Virus record (IMG/VR): IMGVR_UViG_3300045257_000048
Location: 1 to 44,396 of that record
Direction: 5' to 3' (one strand)
Source of the DNA: a virus
DNA length: 44,396 nucleotides
Shown: one piece after another, positions 1 to 8,288 of the stretch
How the letters are laid out: every line of letters starts with the position of its first letter
Numbering within the stretch: position 1 is the stretch's first letter
Notes under the pieces: generated by a model
The model's database searches: none
The model's input: only the letters and a program-made list of their open reading frames with translations
What the model was told of the DNA's origin: nothing
Translations under genes and position numbers: made by a program

Positions 1-127
1 TATGCAATCGGCACAACCGTCTTCGGACGGGTGTCCACTTCCGGTTGTGTGTCCTCCCCGAACGCGAAGTTCGGAACGTCGGCGATGGCCGTGGTGTCGA
101 GAATGGTCTCGAGAACGCGGCCGCCCT
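1..127. repeat. Terminal direct repeat, left copy
   Basis: Bases 1-127 are identical to bases 44270-44396. A gene on the minus strand reads in frame through the join, so the molecule is circular or circularly permuted, with a unit length of about 44,269 bp. The exact length of 127 equals a common largest k-mer of short-read assemblers. I read it as an assembly overlap and not as a packaged direct terminal repeat. Confidence 0.95.
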
Positions 128-143
128 TGTGTGTGTTTGCCAT
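1..143 (-). CDS. Junction-spanning paralogue-family protein, N-terminal part
   Basis: This is the 5' part of the minus-strand gene whose remainder is annotated at 43897-44396. The ATG is at 143-141, preceded by a leader with the motif GTAGAACCAAA. Translation starts MANTHKGGRVLETILDTTAI and continues in frame across the circular join to the stop at 43897, giving 171 residues. Bases 1-127 are the duplicated contig overlap, so the N-terminus exists once in the real molecule. A GTG at 44307 would give a shorter 136-residue form, but it has no ribosome site. The role is unknown; see the C-terminal part for the shared domain. Confidence 0.85.
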   Translation of the reverse strand, partial: MANTHKGGRVLETILDTTAIADVPNFAFGEDTQPEVDTRPKTVVPIA

Positions 144-164
144 TTTGGTTCTACTTTCGGTTGT

Positions 165-201
165 GGGGCGCTTGCCCCGGTTGTTGCGGCACGATCGCCG
201 C
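165..201 (-). promoter_or_regulatory. Tandem 5'-leader hairpins of the junction gene
   Basis: Two short inverted repeats lie between the minus promoter at 212-240 and the ATG at 143. One is GCGGC/GCCGC around a 6-base loop (186-201). The other is GGGGC/GCCCC around a 4-base loop (165-178). They match the leader hairpins seen after most other minus-strand promoters in this genome. No T-run follows, so they look like transcript-stabilising or regulatory stems and not terminators. Confidence 0.55.
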
Positions 202-211
202 CAACATCGCC

Positions 212-240
212 ACCATACCACATCTCGTGGTCGCTGGCAA
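212..240 (-). promoter_or_regulatory. Sigma70-like promoter, minus strand (early module 1)
   Basis: On the minus strand TTGCCA (-35, 240-235) and TATGGT (-10, 217-212) are separated by exactly 17 bases, with TGG just upstream of the -10 (extended -10). It points at the gene starting at 143, followed by the 43617 and 43410 genes. It is weaker than the family consensus but shares the spacing and the extended -10. Confidence 0.6.
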
Positions 241-358
241 TGGTATCTTGCGCATGGTCGCCATGCAAGCGACGCATGCTTGGTTTTCTTGTGCCGTCGT
301 CCACAACCAGCGATTGCAAGACGACGGCGGGGCTGGCGCTTGGCCAGCGAAAGGACGA

Positions 359-387
359 CGAGAACCCCCCACTCTGGTGGGTTCTCG
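359..387. promoter_or_regulatory. Strong hairpin in the divergent region
   Basis: An inverted repeat CGAGAACCC/GGGTTCTCG, with two more pairs inside after one mismatch, surrounds the 5-base loop ACTCT. It lies upstream of both divergent promoters, so it is unlikely to be a terminator of either arm. No T-run follows on either strand. It could be an operator, a packaging or origin element, or a transcription block for read-through around the circle. Confidence 0.5.
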
Positions 388-492
388 CCTTCCTCGGAGA
401 GGACCCGCGCGCGCTTTCTTTAGCTTGAACGACATATAGTATATCGAATGTCGACAGAAGAACTCTTAGGTTCCGATCGGTTCCATATATAC

Positions 493-521
493 TTGACACG
501 CCTACACGGCTGTGCTATGCT
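493..521 (+). promoter_or_regulatory. Sigma70-like late promoter
   Basis: TTGACA (493-498), 17 bases, then TATGCT (516-521), with TG one base before the -10. The -35 sits in the same ACTTGACA context as the minus-strand promoters. It lies 28 bases before the ATG at 550 and is the only plus-strand promoter I recognised. It appears to drive the whole 23-kb virion operon. No phage RNA polymerase was found, so host polymerase is the likely user. Confidence 0.8.
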
Positions 522-549
522 TCCCAGCCCAGAATAGGAGCCAAATTCG

Positions 550-1128
550 ATGGTCGATTCGCGCCCCCCGGTTCAAAGCCCTCCGCCCAGACAATCTGCC
601 CCTCCGCCTCATCAGCCCCAGCCTGCAAGACCGGCTCAGCCCTCTCCTAATTCGCTGACGCAGCAGCAAGGTAAGGATTCCGATCGCCCTCTGCAGAAGG
701 ACATTGACGAGCAGCGCAAGCGTGGCGCTTCCTCGAGCAAGAACTGGTACCGGGAAGAGGGCAGTGTTATTGGCGAGGATCCCGCTTCTATCGACTTCGT
801 CGGGTCCTATCCTTGGACGAACGTGGGTGAGCCGGGCGAGAATCGGGATGACGATACGCCTATTACTCCGCCCGCATGGCGAGCAGAGGAGGAACAGGAA
901 ACTATCGCCGAGGAACAGAGGCGGAAGTCTGAGATGGACGCCCGTGCGGCGCGGAAGGTAGCTGATCGCAGACAGGATGATCAGCTGGAGAAGGATTATC
1001 CCTCTTCGCCGGCCTCTGCTTTTAGAACGCAGCGGGAGAAGGATGCGGAAAACGATAGGGCTCGCGATTCGGTGCATGGCATGAACCGGCCCGCCCCCGT
1101 GAACCGGCCTCATGTCCCTGCAGAGTGA
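550..1128 (+). CDS. Hypothetical Pro-rich, charged protein
   Basis: 192 residues, first gene of the late operon, with AGGAG at 536-540 and an ATG at 550. Residues 1-45 are rich in Pro and Gln. The rest is dominated by Glu, Asp, Arg and Lys and is predicted by eye to be mostly disordered or helical. There are no Cys residues and no recognisable domain. It overlaps the next gene by GTGA, so the two are probably translationally coupled. Its position just before the small terminase fits a packaging or head-assembly accessory role, but this is only inference from context. Confidence 0.8.
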   Translation: MVDSRPPVQSPPPRQSAPPPHQPQPARPAQPSPNSLTQQQGKDSDRPLQKDIDEQRKRGASSSKNWYREEGSVIGEDPASIDFVGSYPWTNVGEPGENRDDDTPITPPAWRAEEEQETIAEEQRRKSEMDARAARKVADRRQDDQLEKDYPSSPASAFRTQREKDAENDRARDSVHGMNRPAPVNRPHVPAE

Positions 1129-1610
1129 ATGAGAGTTATTCGGTGAGGGACCGGCTCCCAAGCGATCTGGTTCCTCTCCCCACTGCGCCTTACGAGGAGC
1201 GTCCAAATTCGCTGCCTCTTGATGTGGAGGAATGCAGAACCGCATTGTGGCTAAACAGGGGGAACATACCGGACGCTGCTGTCCAGCTAAAGGTAACCCC
1301 GCTAAGGTTGCGTAACTTTGTCACCAATTCGCCGAGGTTGCTAGCGGAGCAGAGAGAAGCGCGCGAACAACTGGCAGACAAGGCGGAACAGATCGTTTAT
1401 GAAGCGTTGCATGATGAAGTGGATCCTAGTCGCCGCGATGCAATGGCGAAGTATGTCCTAAATTCGGTGATCGGCAAGGCGCGCGGATTCGGTGCGGGCG
1501 GTGTCGGCGTGAAGATACAGAACACAGGGCCTATGATTATAACATGGGCGACGGAAGAGGATCACGTTAAGACAATAAATGAGGAGGGTGAAATTGTCGA
1601 ATCGCGTTGA
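1125..1610 (+). CDS. Putative terminase small subunit
   Basis: 161 residues, starting with GTG at 1125 in a GTGA overlap with the previous stop. Residues 35-70 (core ALWLNRGNIPDAAVQLKVTP) form a helix-turn-helix resembling the DNA-recognition part of podovirus small terminases. A helical segment with EQREAREQLADKAEQIVYEA follows. In the family this subunit recognises phage DNA and hands it to the large subunit, which lies two genes downstream. The assignment rests on the HTH, the length and the operon position; the family is poorly conserved in sequence. Confidence 0.7.
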   Translation: MNESYSVRDRLPSDLVPLPTAPYEERPNSLPLDVEECRTALWLNRGNIPDAAVQLKVTPLRLRNFVTNSPRLLAEQREAREQLADKAEQIVYEALHDEVDPSRRDAMAKYVLNSVIGKARGFGAGGVGVKIQNTGPMIITWATEEDHVKTINEEGEIVESR

Positions 1611-1827
1611 CTCGGAATCCGACGAACGGATCGTTAACAACGATGTCCGCCACAAATATCGCGTACTCAACGACGCAGAAAAGAAAACTATGGTGACGAT
1701 AAAGGATCGCGCCCAAGATTGGATGAATTTCATCGACGAGTGGGTTCCTGCGGGCCGCGAGGTATCCATCGCCAAGACAAAGCTTGAAGAGGCCGTGATG
1801 TGGGCCGTCAAGGGCCTCACTAAGTGA
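1594..1827 (+). CDS. acb2: Acb2/Tad1-like anti-CBASS cyclic-nucleotide sponge
   Basis: 77 residues from TTG 1594, chosen because AGGAGG at 1582-1587 sits six bases before it; an in-frame ATG at 1579 has no ribosome site. The C-terminal two thirds match the helical hairpin of Acb2/Tad1 proteins: a KYRVLNDAEKKTM segment, a helix ending in FIDEW, then SIAKTKLEEAVMWAVKGLT. Acb2 proteins bind cyclic di- and trinucleotide signals and so block CBASS (and, for Tad1, Thoeris) immunity. The gene is wedged between the small and large terminase genes, overlapping the first and sharing GTGA with the second. Family membership is by recalled motif only. Confidence 0.72.
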   Translation: MSNRVDSESDERIVNNDVRHKYRVLNDAEKKTMVTIKDRAQDWMNFIDEWVPAGREVSIAKTKLEEAVMWAVKGLTK

Positions 1828-3140
1828 GTGATGCCCAATTCGCTGAGACTGGAGACGTTGCTGGTATACGCAAGGTACTTGTTCCTTATGTTCCCAGAAA
1901 GCACTTCATTCCTTTACATACCTCCCAAAAACGATTTCAATTTGTTGTCGCTCATCGCAGAGCTGGAAAAACAGTTGCAGAGTTTAACCACCTTTTGCGA
2001 GCAGCGTGGAATAATAAAAGGCAGCACCCTCCACCAAGATATGCTTATGTTGGTCCATCTTTCGATCAGACTAAAGATTTGGTATGGGGATATGCTAAAT
2101 ATTACGCCGGTTCCATCCCAGGCACTTCATTCGGCGAGGGGGAACTCACGGTAACTCTGCCCAACCAAGCAATGATACGTTTATATGGCGGGGCGGCTGC
2201 TTATGAACGGATGCGCGGTGTTTATTTTGATGGCATTGTGCTTGATGAATTTCCTTTACTTAATCCGACTGTGTTTAGTAGTGTCGTTCGCCCCTGCTTG
2301 GCAGATTATCGGGGCTTCGGTATCGTTAGCGGCACTTCTAATGGCGACGATCACTTTCATGCGCTAATGAAGAAAAACGAAGAGAATCCTAACTGGGAAT
2401 TCCACGTTATTCCAGTGACCGAGACGGACGCACTGTCCGCCGAGGAAGTGGCGGACATGACTTCCGACATGTCGCCGGAGGAATTCGCGCGTGAGATGTT
2501 GTGTAGTTTCGATGCGCCGATCGAGGGCAGCTATTACGGGGACATGATTAATAAGATTCAGGGAATGAACAGAATCACCAAGGTTCCGCTAGATATTAGC
2601 CAGCCAGTGATTACCGCGTGGGACCTGGGTATTCATGACGAGACTTGCATATGGTTCTATCAAGTCGCTGGCAAGGAGGTACACTTCATTGATTACTTCC
2701 AGGGTTCCGGCAAAGGGCTTGATCATTATGCGAACTTCATCAACCAACGTAAGCTCAATAAATATAGCTACAAGTGCCACTGTCTTCCTCACGACGTTGA
2801 AGCAAGAGAACTGGGAACAGGCCAAAGTAGGCGACAAGTGCTTTCAGGACTTCTTGATGAGCCTATCATCGTTGCCCCCCTCTCCTCCCCAGAAGATGGA
2901 ATATCCGCGGCTCGTGGTCTTATGGGCATCAGCTGGTTCGACCAAATCATGACGAGGACCGGAATCGGTGCTCTTCGTGCTTATGCGCGTTCCAAGACGG
3001 GTCGGCCCATTCATAATTGGGCGAGCCATCCCGCCGATGCATTCCGAACGTTCGCCACGACTTTTCATTTGGTGGCTGGCTATTCGTCGCATGGTTCCCG
3101 TGCGGGTGCGTTGCGGCGTAGAATCCGAGGTCTGGTATGA
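1824..3140 (+). CDS. terL: Terminase large subunit
   Basis: 438 residues, GTG start in a GTGA overlap. The N-terminal ATPase has Walker A AHRRAGKT (about residues 43-50) and Walker B GIVLDEFP (about 136-143). The C-terminal RNase H-like nuclease starts at AWDLGIHDET (about 266-275) with later Asp residues (PHDVEARELG and HPADAF). This is the motor that cuts concatemers and pumps DNA into the prohead through the portal. All key motifs are intact and the length is typical. It overlaps the portal gene by ATGA. Confidence 0.97.
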   Translation: MSDAQFAETGDVAGIRKVLVPYVPRKHFIPLHTSQKRFQFVVAHRRAGKTVAEFNHLLRAAWNNKRQHPPPRYAYVGPSFDQTKDLVWGYAKYYAGSIPGTSFGEGELTVTLPNQAMIRLYGGAAAYERMRGVYFDGIVLDEFPLLNPTVFSSVVRPCLADYRGFGIVSGTSNGDDHFHALMKKNEENPNWEFHVIPVTETDALSAEEVADMTSDMSPEEFAREMLCSFDAPIEGSYYGDMINKIQGMNRITKVPLDISQPVITAWDLGIHDETCIWFYQVAGKEVHFIDYFQGSGKGLDHYANFINQRKLNKYSYKCHCLPHDVEARELGTGQSRRQVLSGLLDEPIIVAPLSSPEDGISAARGLMGISWFDQIMTRTGIGALRAYARSKTGRPIHNWASHPADAFRTFATTFHLVAGYSSHGSRAGALRRRIRGLV

Positions 3141-5380
3141 GCAACGTTGAGCACATCTTCCGGAACTCTGAACGAGGGGTTCCCAGCACCTATAACGCCT
3201 ATGATCCCCAGGACCCGGATTCCTATGACGATCTCATAAATCAGCTGATTACTGATTCCGTTGATTATGAGGATTCCATCCTCGCTGGCGATCGCGACAG
3301 GGCAACCGCATATTATTACGGGAAGCTGCCGGACTTGCGGGGGGCGGACCAGTGGGATTCCTCCCAAGCAGCGCCCGTTGGCAACAATGATCCTGAGGTT
3401 AATCCACTCGTTCAGACGTATGACGATTTGGTGGAGCAGCGCGAACGCAAGCCGAATCGATCTACATTCGTGTCCACCGATGTTCGCGATGCGATTCTAT
3501 GCATTATGCCTTCCCTCGTGCGCATCTTCAGCGCCTCCGAGAATGTTGTTGCACTGGTTCCTCGCACTCAGCAGGATATTCAGACCGCCGATCAAGCAAC
3601 GGATTATGTCAACTATGTGTTCTGGAATGACAATCCTGGGTTCCTAACGCTCTACGGGGCGTTCAAAGATGCTCTTACGGTCCGCACGGGGTTCGTGAAG
3701 TGGTGGACCGACGACACGCCGGAGGTTAGATACAAGAAATTTCAGAATATAGCCCCCGAGCAACTTCAGCTTCTACTCGCCGAGGGGCAGCAATCGGGGC
3801 AGAAAGTGTCGGTAATCGATGGCGGGCAGCCGGACCCCCAGACGGGCATAATCGATTTCGTTGTTGTTCGTTACACAGTGGTCAAGCCCCTCATTAAGAT
3901 CGCGGGCGTTCCCCCGGAGGAGGTAAGAATTGACAGGAATGCTAGAACATGGCGCGATAGCCGAATCACCGGCCATGAACGCGTCGTAGCTATCGACGAA
4001 CTTATCGCGATGGGATACGACCGTGAAGAGGTCAGTAATTATATTACAACGAATGAGTCAAGCAATTTCACCCAAGAATCGCAGATGCGAAATCCCGGGC
4101 GTGCTGTTGGAAGCCGTGTCCCAGACGGCGTACATTATGGAGAATGGTTCATTAAAGTCGATAAAGATGGAGACGGCGTTCCAGAACTGCGCTACATCTG
4201 TACTATGGGTGAAGATCACGACATCGTGACGGACGAACCTGCGAATCGGGTGAAGATGTGCGTGTTCTCCCCTGACCCGATTGCACACACGATCGTTGGT
4301 GATTCGGTGGCGGGGCTGGTCATTGATATTCAGCGCATCAAGACAAACATGATGCGGGGCGTTCTTGATTCGCTGGCGGAGTCGATTAATCCCAAGACGG
4401 TGATCAACGAGTTAATGGTGAACGTTGACGATGCGATGAACGATGATTTGGGTGCGATTATTCGAACGCGCGGCGACCCTGCAAGCACGGTGATGTACAC
4501 GAGAACCCCGTTCGCTGGTCAAGAGGCTGTCACAGTCCTCGAACTGATCAACGATACCCTTCAGCGTCGTACTGGTCTCTCCGACGCGGCGAAGGGACTC
4601 GACCCTAAGGCGCTGCAATCCTCGACGATGATCGGCGTTGACGCTATTATTTCGGGGGCGCAAGAAAGAATCGAGCTGATAGCCCGTTGCTTGGCGGAGA
4701 CGGGCTTTAAGGATCTCTTCACTGGTCTTTATAACGAAGTGTGTGAGAATCCGAATCAGCAGCGCACGCTGCGAATCCGCGGGAATTGGCAGACTTACGA
4801 TACGTCCACATTTGACGCTTCGATGGGCGTCGAGGTTAACCCGACGCTCGGCAAGGGTTCGGATACGGTTCGCATGGCCGCCCTGCAGGGAATCAAGAAC
4901 GATCAACAGAACATCGTTATGCAATACGGAATCGCGAACCCCGTTTGCGGCATCCCGGAGATGTATAACACACTTTCGGATATGCTGGAACTTGCGAATA
5001 TCAAGAATGTGAACCGATACTTTAAGCAGCCGGATCCGCAAACAATGCAGCAAATTATGTCTGCGCCGAAGGAGCCGGATGCGCAGACGGTTGCGGCCAA
5101 GGCAATGTACGAGAAGGTCAAGAGCGATACCGTCAAGAATGTCGCGCAATCCGATCTCGACAAACAAAAGCTCCTTGTGCAACAGCAGAAGCAACAGCAA
5201 GACGATATATTCCGGCACCAGAAGATGGATCAGGAACGGCAGCTAGAGGAGCAGCAACTCTCCCAGGAAGCCCAGAAGGCCGCTCAGGAGCACGACGCCA
5301 AGCTGGCGCAGATCGCAATGCAGCATGAGGTAGGGATGGCTAAAGCCAACAACAGTGGCGGGGATTCCAGCGGTGGATGA
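3137..5380 (+). CDS. Portal protein
   Basis: 747 residues, a length typical of P22-type portals of podoviruses. The core contains a conserved region from the segment TDVRDAILCIMPSLVRIFS through GFVKWWTDD and VPPEEVRIDRNA to AKGLDPKALQSSTMIG. The last 120 or so residues form a Gln-rich, heptad-like helix (LLVQQQKQQQDD and further), as in the P22 portal barrel. It forms the dodecameric DNA gate at one capsid vertex. It follows terL by an ATGA overlap and precedes the scaffold, the standard order. Confidence 0.92.
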   Translation: MSNVEHIFRNSERGVPSTYNAYDPQDPDSYDDLINQLITDSVDYEDSILAGDRDRATAYYYGKLPDLRGADQWDSSQAAPVGNNDPEVNPLVQTYDDLVEQRERKPNRSTFVSTDVRDAILCIMPSLVRIFSASENVVALVPRTQQDIQTADQATDYVNYVFWNDNPGFLTLYGAFKDALTVRTGFVKWWTDDTPEVRYKKFQNIAPEQLQLLLAEGQQSGQKVSVIDGGQPDPQTGIIDFVVVRYTVVKPLIKIAGVPPEEVRIDRNARTWRDSRITGHERVVAIDELIAMGYDREEVSNYITTNESSNFTQESQMRNPGRAVGSRVPDGVHYGEWFIKVDKDGDGVPELRYICTMGEDHDIVTDEPANRVKMCVFSPDPIAHTIVGDSVAGLVIDIQRIKTNMMRGVLDSLAESINPKTVINELMVNVDDAMNDDLGAIIRTRGDPASTVMYTRTPFAGQEAVTVLELINDTLQRRTGLSDAAKGLDPKALQSSTMIGVDAIISGAQERIELIARCLAETGFKDLFTGLYNEVCENPNQQRTLRIRGNWQTYDTSTFDASMGVEVNPTLGKGSDTVRMAALQGIKNDQQNIVMQYGIANPVCGIPEMYNTLSDMLELANIKNVNRYFKQPDPQTMQQIMSAPKEPDAQTVAAKAMYEKVKSDTVKNVAQSDLDKQKLLVQQQKQQQDDIFRHQKMDQERQLEEQQLSQEAQKAAQEHDAKLAQIAMQHEVGMAKANNSGGDSSGG

Positions 5381-5633
5381 ACACGAGAAGAAGGAATTCG
5401 CTGAGGCAGCTAAGGAGCTGAAGAATGATCCGATGTTTAAATATGCGGTTCAGGAGCTTCGTAAGCGTTGGTTCGAACAGATGATGACGCTGGAACCAGG
5501 GAACCCACAGTATACCTTGACATGTACGGTGCGGTGTGCTATGCTCCAGGCACTGGAAGCCATTCCGACGGAATTGCAGCTGATCATCAACAACTACGAG
5601 AAAGATCCGAATCGTGGCGGACGGAACAGATGA
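5373..5633 (+). CDS. Small head-module protein, unknown
   Basis: 86 residues from GTG 5373, or 92 from GTG 5355; neither has a good ribosome site, and overlap with the portal stop suggests coupled translation. The sequence is helical and charged at the start (EHEKKEFAEAAKELKNDPMF) and has two Cys in TCTVRCAMLQAL. It lies between portal and scaffold and overlaps both. Small proteins here in related phages are usually of unknown function. I do not recognise a domain. Confidence 0.75.
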   Translation: MDEHEKKEFAEAAKELKNDPMFKYAVQELRKRWFEQMMTLEPGNPQYTLTCTVRCAMLQALEAIPTELQLIINNYEKDPNRGGRNR

Positions 5634-6732
5634 AGCGGCTAGTGCTTTTCAGAATGAAATTTCGAAGGATGATGCGCGGCCGCGCAATGATCGGGGCCAA
5701 TTTAAGGCACTTGCTGAACCTGTTGAGCGACTCTTCGTCCCCCGGGAAGTCGAAGGCGACGAATTCGGCGATATCAGTGATGGGGGCGAAGACAGGACCG
5801 TCCGCCGTCGCGCGGCTAAGGCTAGGGAGAATGATGATGGCGATGAAACCTCCTCCGATGGCGAGTCTTCTGAACGTTCCGAGTCCGAGGACGGCGAAGA
5901 CGCTGATGCCGAAACTACCGAAGACGAAGATCAGGAAGCCGAAGGACCCGATGGCGAATTTGACGAGGATGATGGGGAGGCCGGGCCTCATTACGAAGTA
6001 ACCGTTGACGGTCAAAAGAAAGAAGTCTCCCTAAAGGAGGCTCTTGAAGGATACATCCGCACCGAAACGTTTCATCAGCGGATGAACAAAGTTTCCGAGG
6101 CGGCGCAAGTCGTTTCTACGGAAAATGTTAAGAACCAACAGATCCGCGATTATTGGATTAAGCGGGCACAAGATCTCGAGGCGGAGTTCACCACTCTGCT
6201 TCCGCAGGAACCGGATTGGGATAAGGAGTTCTCGATTGATCCAGCCGCCGCTCATCGGCTGAAGAAACAGTTCGATACGGTTAAGGGCAGGCTCGATGCT
6301 TTTCGGCATGAGCGGGCGCAGCAAGAGCAAGTAAGGTTACAAGAGCAGGCCCGAATGAATGCGGAGTTCTCCCGGCGTGGACAGGAGAAGTTCGTTAACG
6401 ATCATCAACTCCACGATTCGAATAAGCGCGCAAAGGTAGTCGGTGCGATGCGTACCACTGCATTCGCCCACGGGTTCAACGAGAAGGAAGTATCGGAAGT
6501 TTTTGATCCGAGAATGCTTGACGTTCTGTATGAGGCGAGTGAATACCGGCGGATAATGGCAAACAAACCGAAAGCGGTTATCCCAGGTAAGAGTAAAACG
6601 TTGACTCCAGGATCGGGAAACGGCGTATCCCGCCGAACGGATCGTAAGGGAATCGACGCCGCACAGCGAAGGCTGGCAGCTTCAGGGTCGCTCGACGATG
6701 CGGCCAATTTCTTTAAAACGGTCCTACGATGA
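5614..6732 (+). CDS. Scaffolding protein
   Basis: 372 residues, GTG start. Residues 60-130 are extremely acidic (runs of Asp and Glu). The middle, from about 170 to 260, is a long Gln/Glu/Arg helix. The C-terminus is basic (SRRTDRKGIDAAQRR). This acidic-helical-basic layout, with the position directly before the major capsid gene, is the usual signature of an internal scaffold that drives prohead assembly and then leaves. No protease domain is visible. Confidence 0.82.
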   Translation: MADGTDEAASAFQNEISKDDARPRNDRGQFKALAEPVERLFVPREVEGDEFGDISDGGEDRTVRRRAAKARENDDGDETSSDGESSERSESEDGEDADAETTEDEDQEAEGPDGEFDEDDGEAGPHYEVTVDGQKKEVSLKEALEGYIRTETFHQRMNKVSEAAQVVSTENVKNQQIRDYWIKRAQDLEAEFTTLLPQEPDWDKEFSIDPAAAHRLKKQFDTVKGRLDAFRHERAQQEQVRLQEQARMNAEFSRRGQEKFVNDHQLHDSNKRAKVVGAMRTTAFAHGFNEKEVSEVFDPRMLDVLYEASEYRRIMANKPKAVIPGKSKTLTPGSGNGVSRRTDRKGIDAAQRRLAASGSLDDAANFFKTVLR

Positions 6733-6744
6733 TGGAGTCATCTC

Positions 6745-7725
6745 ATGCCAAAGGTTACGAATGCGTTTACCACGTATAACGCGCGTGGGAATCGCGAAGA
6801 CTTAAGCAACGCGATCTATAACATAGATCCGTTCGATACGCCGATCATGTCAATGATCAAGCGCAGAAACGTTAAGAACCGTATCTTCGATTGGCAGACC
6901 GAGTTCTTGCCGCTGGTCGACGGCAATAACGCTCAGATCGAAGGTTTTGTCCTCGCCAATTCGGCGGCGACCCCGACTTCTCGTCTCAACAACGTTACGC
7001 AGATCTCGAAGCGCGATGCCAGTGTCTCTGGCTCGCAGGAAGAGGTCGACGCGGCTGGTAAGGGTTCAGAAATGGCTCACCAGATGGCGATGGTTTCCAA
7101 GGTCCTTAAAAACGACATGGAATTCATCTCTTGCTCGCGTCAGGGCCGCGTTGATGGTGACGACACAACTCCCACCGCTCGCAAGACAGAGTCCCTCCCA
7201 CACTGGATTGCGAGAGCCGTTGACAAGAATGCGGTGACGGGGACCACGGTTGCCGGTGTTGTAACGGGCATTCCCGTCGCGGCGGGCGATGCGTGGGCGG
7301 CGGTTGCAGGTGCTTCGCAGGTGTCGGTCACGGAAGTGATGATGAACGATGCGATGCAAGCCGCCTATGTCAACGGCGCTTCTCCTACCAAATGGGTTGT
7401 TCCTCCCGGCCCCCGGCGAACTATTTCGGGCTTCGTCGGCCGTTCAACCTCTCAGGTGTTGGTCGGCAAAACGGAGGTGGTGTCCACTGTGGACGTGCTT
7501 TCAACGGATTTCGGTCGAATTCAAGTGATGCCGTCTCGGTGGCTCCCGCCTGATTTGGGGCTGCTGCTTGATCCCGACTATGCTGCGTTGGCATATTTCC
7601 GGGCGTTCCGACAGTATCTCCTCGCCCGAACTGGCGATGCTGAGACGCGAATGATTGTTGCTGAGTGGGGCGTCGAATGCCGTAATCAGCTCGCGAGCAT
7701 CGTGTTTAACGGCATTAAGAAGTGA
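6745..7725 (+). CDS. Major capsid protein, SU10-like (DUF5309) family
   Basis: 326 residues, starting MPKVTNAFTTYNARGNREDL. The sequence matches the SU10 major capsid family by its opening, by DPFDTPIMSMIKR, by QTEFLP, and by the C-terminal DLGLLLDPDYAALAYFRAF and ETRMIVAEWGVE segments. It is expected to adopt the HK97 fold and form the capsid shell. It directly follows the scaffold and is the last head gene before the lysis module. Confidence 0.9.
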   Translation: MPKVTNAFTTYNARGNREDLSNAIYNIDPFDTPIMSMIKRRNVKNRIFDWQTEFLPLVDGNNAQIEGFVLANSAATPTSRLNNVTQISKRDASVSGSQEEVDAAGKGSEMAHQMAMVSKVLKNDMEFISCSRQGRVDGDDTTPTARKTESLPHWIARAVDKNAVTGTTVAGVVTGIPVAAGDAWAAVAGASQVSVTEVMMNDAMQAAYVNGASPTKWVVPPGPRRTISGFVGRSTSQVLVGKTEVVSTVDVLSTDFGRIQVMPSRWLPPDLGLLLDPDYAALAYFRAFRQYLLARTGDAETRMIVAEWGVECRNQLASIVFNGIKK

Positions 7726-8288
7726 TAGATAGAGAGAAGTTTTTCAGCACTATTCGCGGATCGTTGTTTGGCGATATTTTGTCGCAGCAACAAGTGGATG
7801 GTATGAATTATCTTCTCGATGTATGGGAGCGAGTGTTTAGCCACCTTGATGTGCGTTGGTTGGGCTACGCACTCGCTACCGTATTCCATGAGACAGCGCA
7901 AACTATGCGGCCGATAGAAGAATACGGTGAAGGTCAGGGCAAGTCTTACGGCAGCCCTACTGGACCGCATAGTCAGGCTTATTATGGGCGCGGCCATGTT
8001 CAGTTAACTTGGGAGGAGAACTACATTAAGGGACAGAAAAATCTCGCTGAGCGCTACGGCGTTGATGTACCGATGCATCAATATCCTCATCGAATGTTGG
8101 AGGATGAACCAAGTGCGTTGGTGTTATTCGACGGTATGATTGAGGGTTGGTTCACGGGTCTTAAGTTGCTTGATTTTTTCAACGACGATACCGAGGATCC
8201 ATACAATGCTCGCAAGATAGTAAATGGGCTCGACAAAGCAGAGGTGATCGCCGATTATTATGCCAAATTCAAGGAAGCACTTGTATGA
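7722..8288 (+). CDS. Endolysin, GH19 chitinase/lysozyme-like
   Basis: 188 residues, GTG start overlapping the capsid stop. It carries the GH19-type core: FHETAQTMRPIEEYGEG with the likely catalytic Glu57, then YYGRGHVQLTWEENY, and a late KIVNGLD segment. Such enzymes cut the glycan strands of peptidoglycan at lysis. There is no signal peptide or membrane anchor, so it should need the neighbouring holin-like peptide. Placement of a lysis gene between capsid and tail genes is less usual but the frame and overlaps are clean. Confidence 0.88.
   Translation: MIDREKFFSTIRGSLFGDILSQQQVDGMNYLLDVWERVFSHLDVRWLGYALATVFHETAQTMRPIEEYGEGQGKSYGSPTGPHSQAYYGRGHVQLTWEENYIKGQKNLAERYGVDVPMHQYPHRMLEDEPSALVLFDGMIEGWFTGLKLLDFFNDDTEDPYNARKIVNGLDKAEVIADYYAKFKEALV

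Larger units (their letters stand above)
144..549. other. Divergent intergenic control region
   Basis: About 400 bases with no convincing gene separate the minus-strand early arm, whose first gene starts at 143, from the plus-strand late arm, which starts at 550. The region holds the minus promoter at 212-240, two leader hairpins (165-178 and 186-201), a strong hairpin at 359-387, an AT-rich near-palindrome around 434-444 and the late promoter at 493-521. Short ORFs crossing it on both strands lack ribosome sites and overlap these elements. Confidence 0.7.

Noticed and set aside
1-127. Biological direct terminal repeat
   Set aside because: Length is exactly 127 and both ends lie inside a coding frame with no packaging-like sequence; assembly overlap is simpler. 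Read-depth doubling over 1-127 would revive the idea.
2-439. Several plus-strand frames of 127-145 codons over the left end
   Set aside because: They overlap the N-terminal part of the junction gene and its promoter in antisense, lack ribosome sites and have no domain.
502-1245. 247-codon minus-strand frame
   Set aside because: It is antisense to the first late genes, covers the late promoter, and has no ribosome site or domain; the Arg/Leu-rich composition is typical of a shadow frame.
4412-5218. 268-codon minus-strand frame inside the portal gene
   Set aside because: Antisense to the strongly supported portal coding region; Leu/Arg/His-rich shadow.
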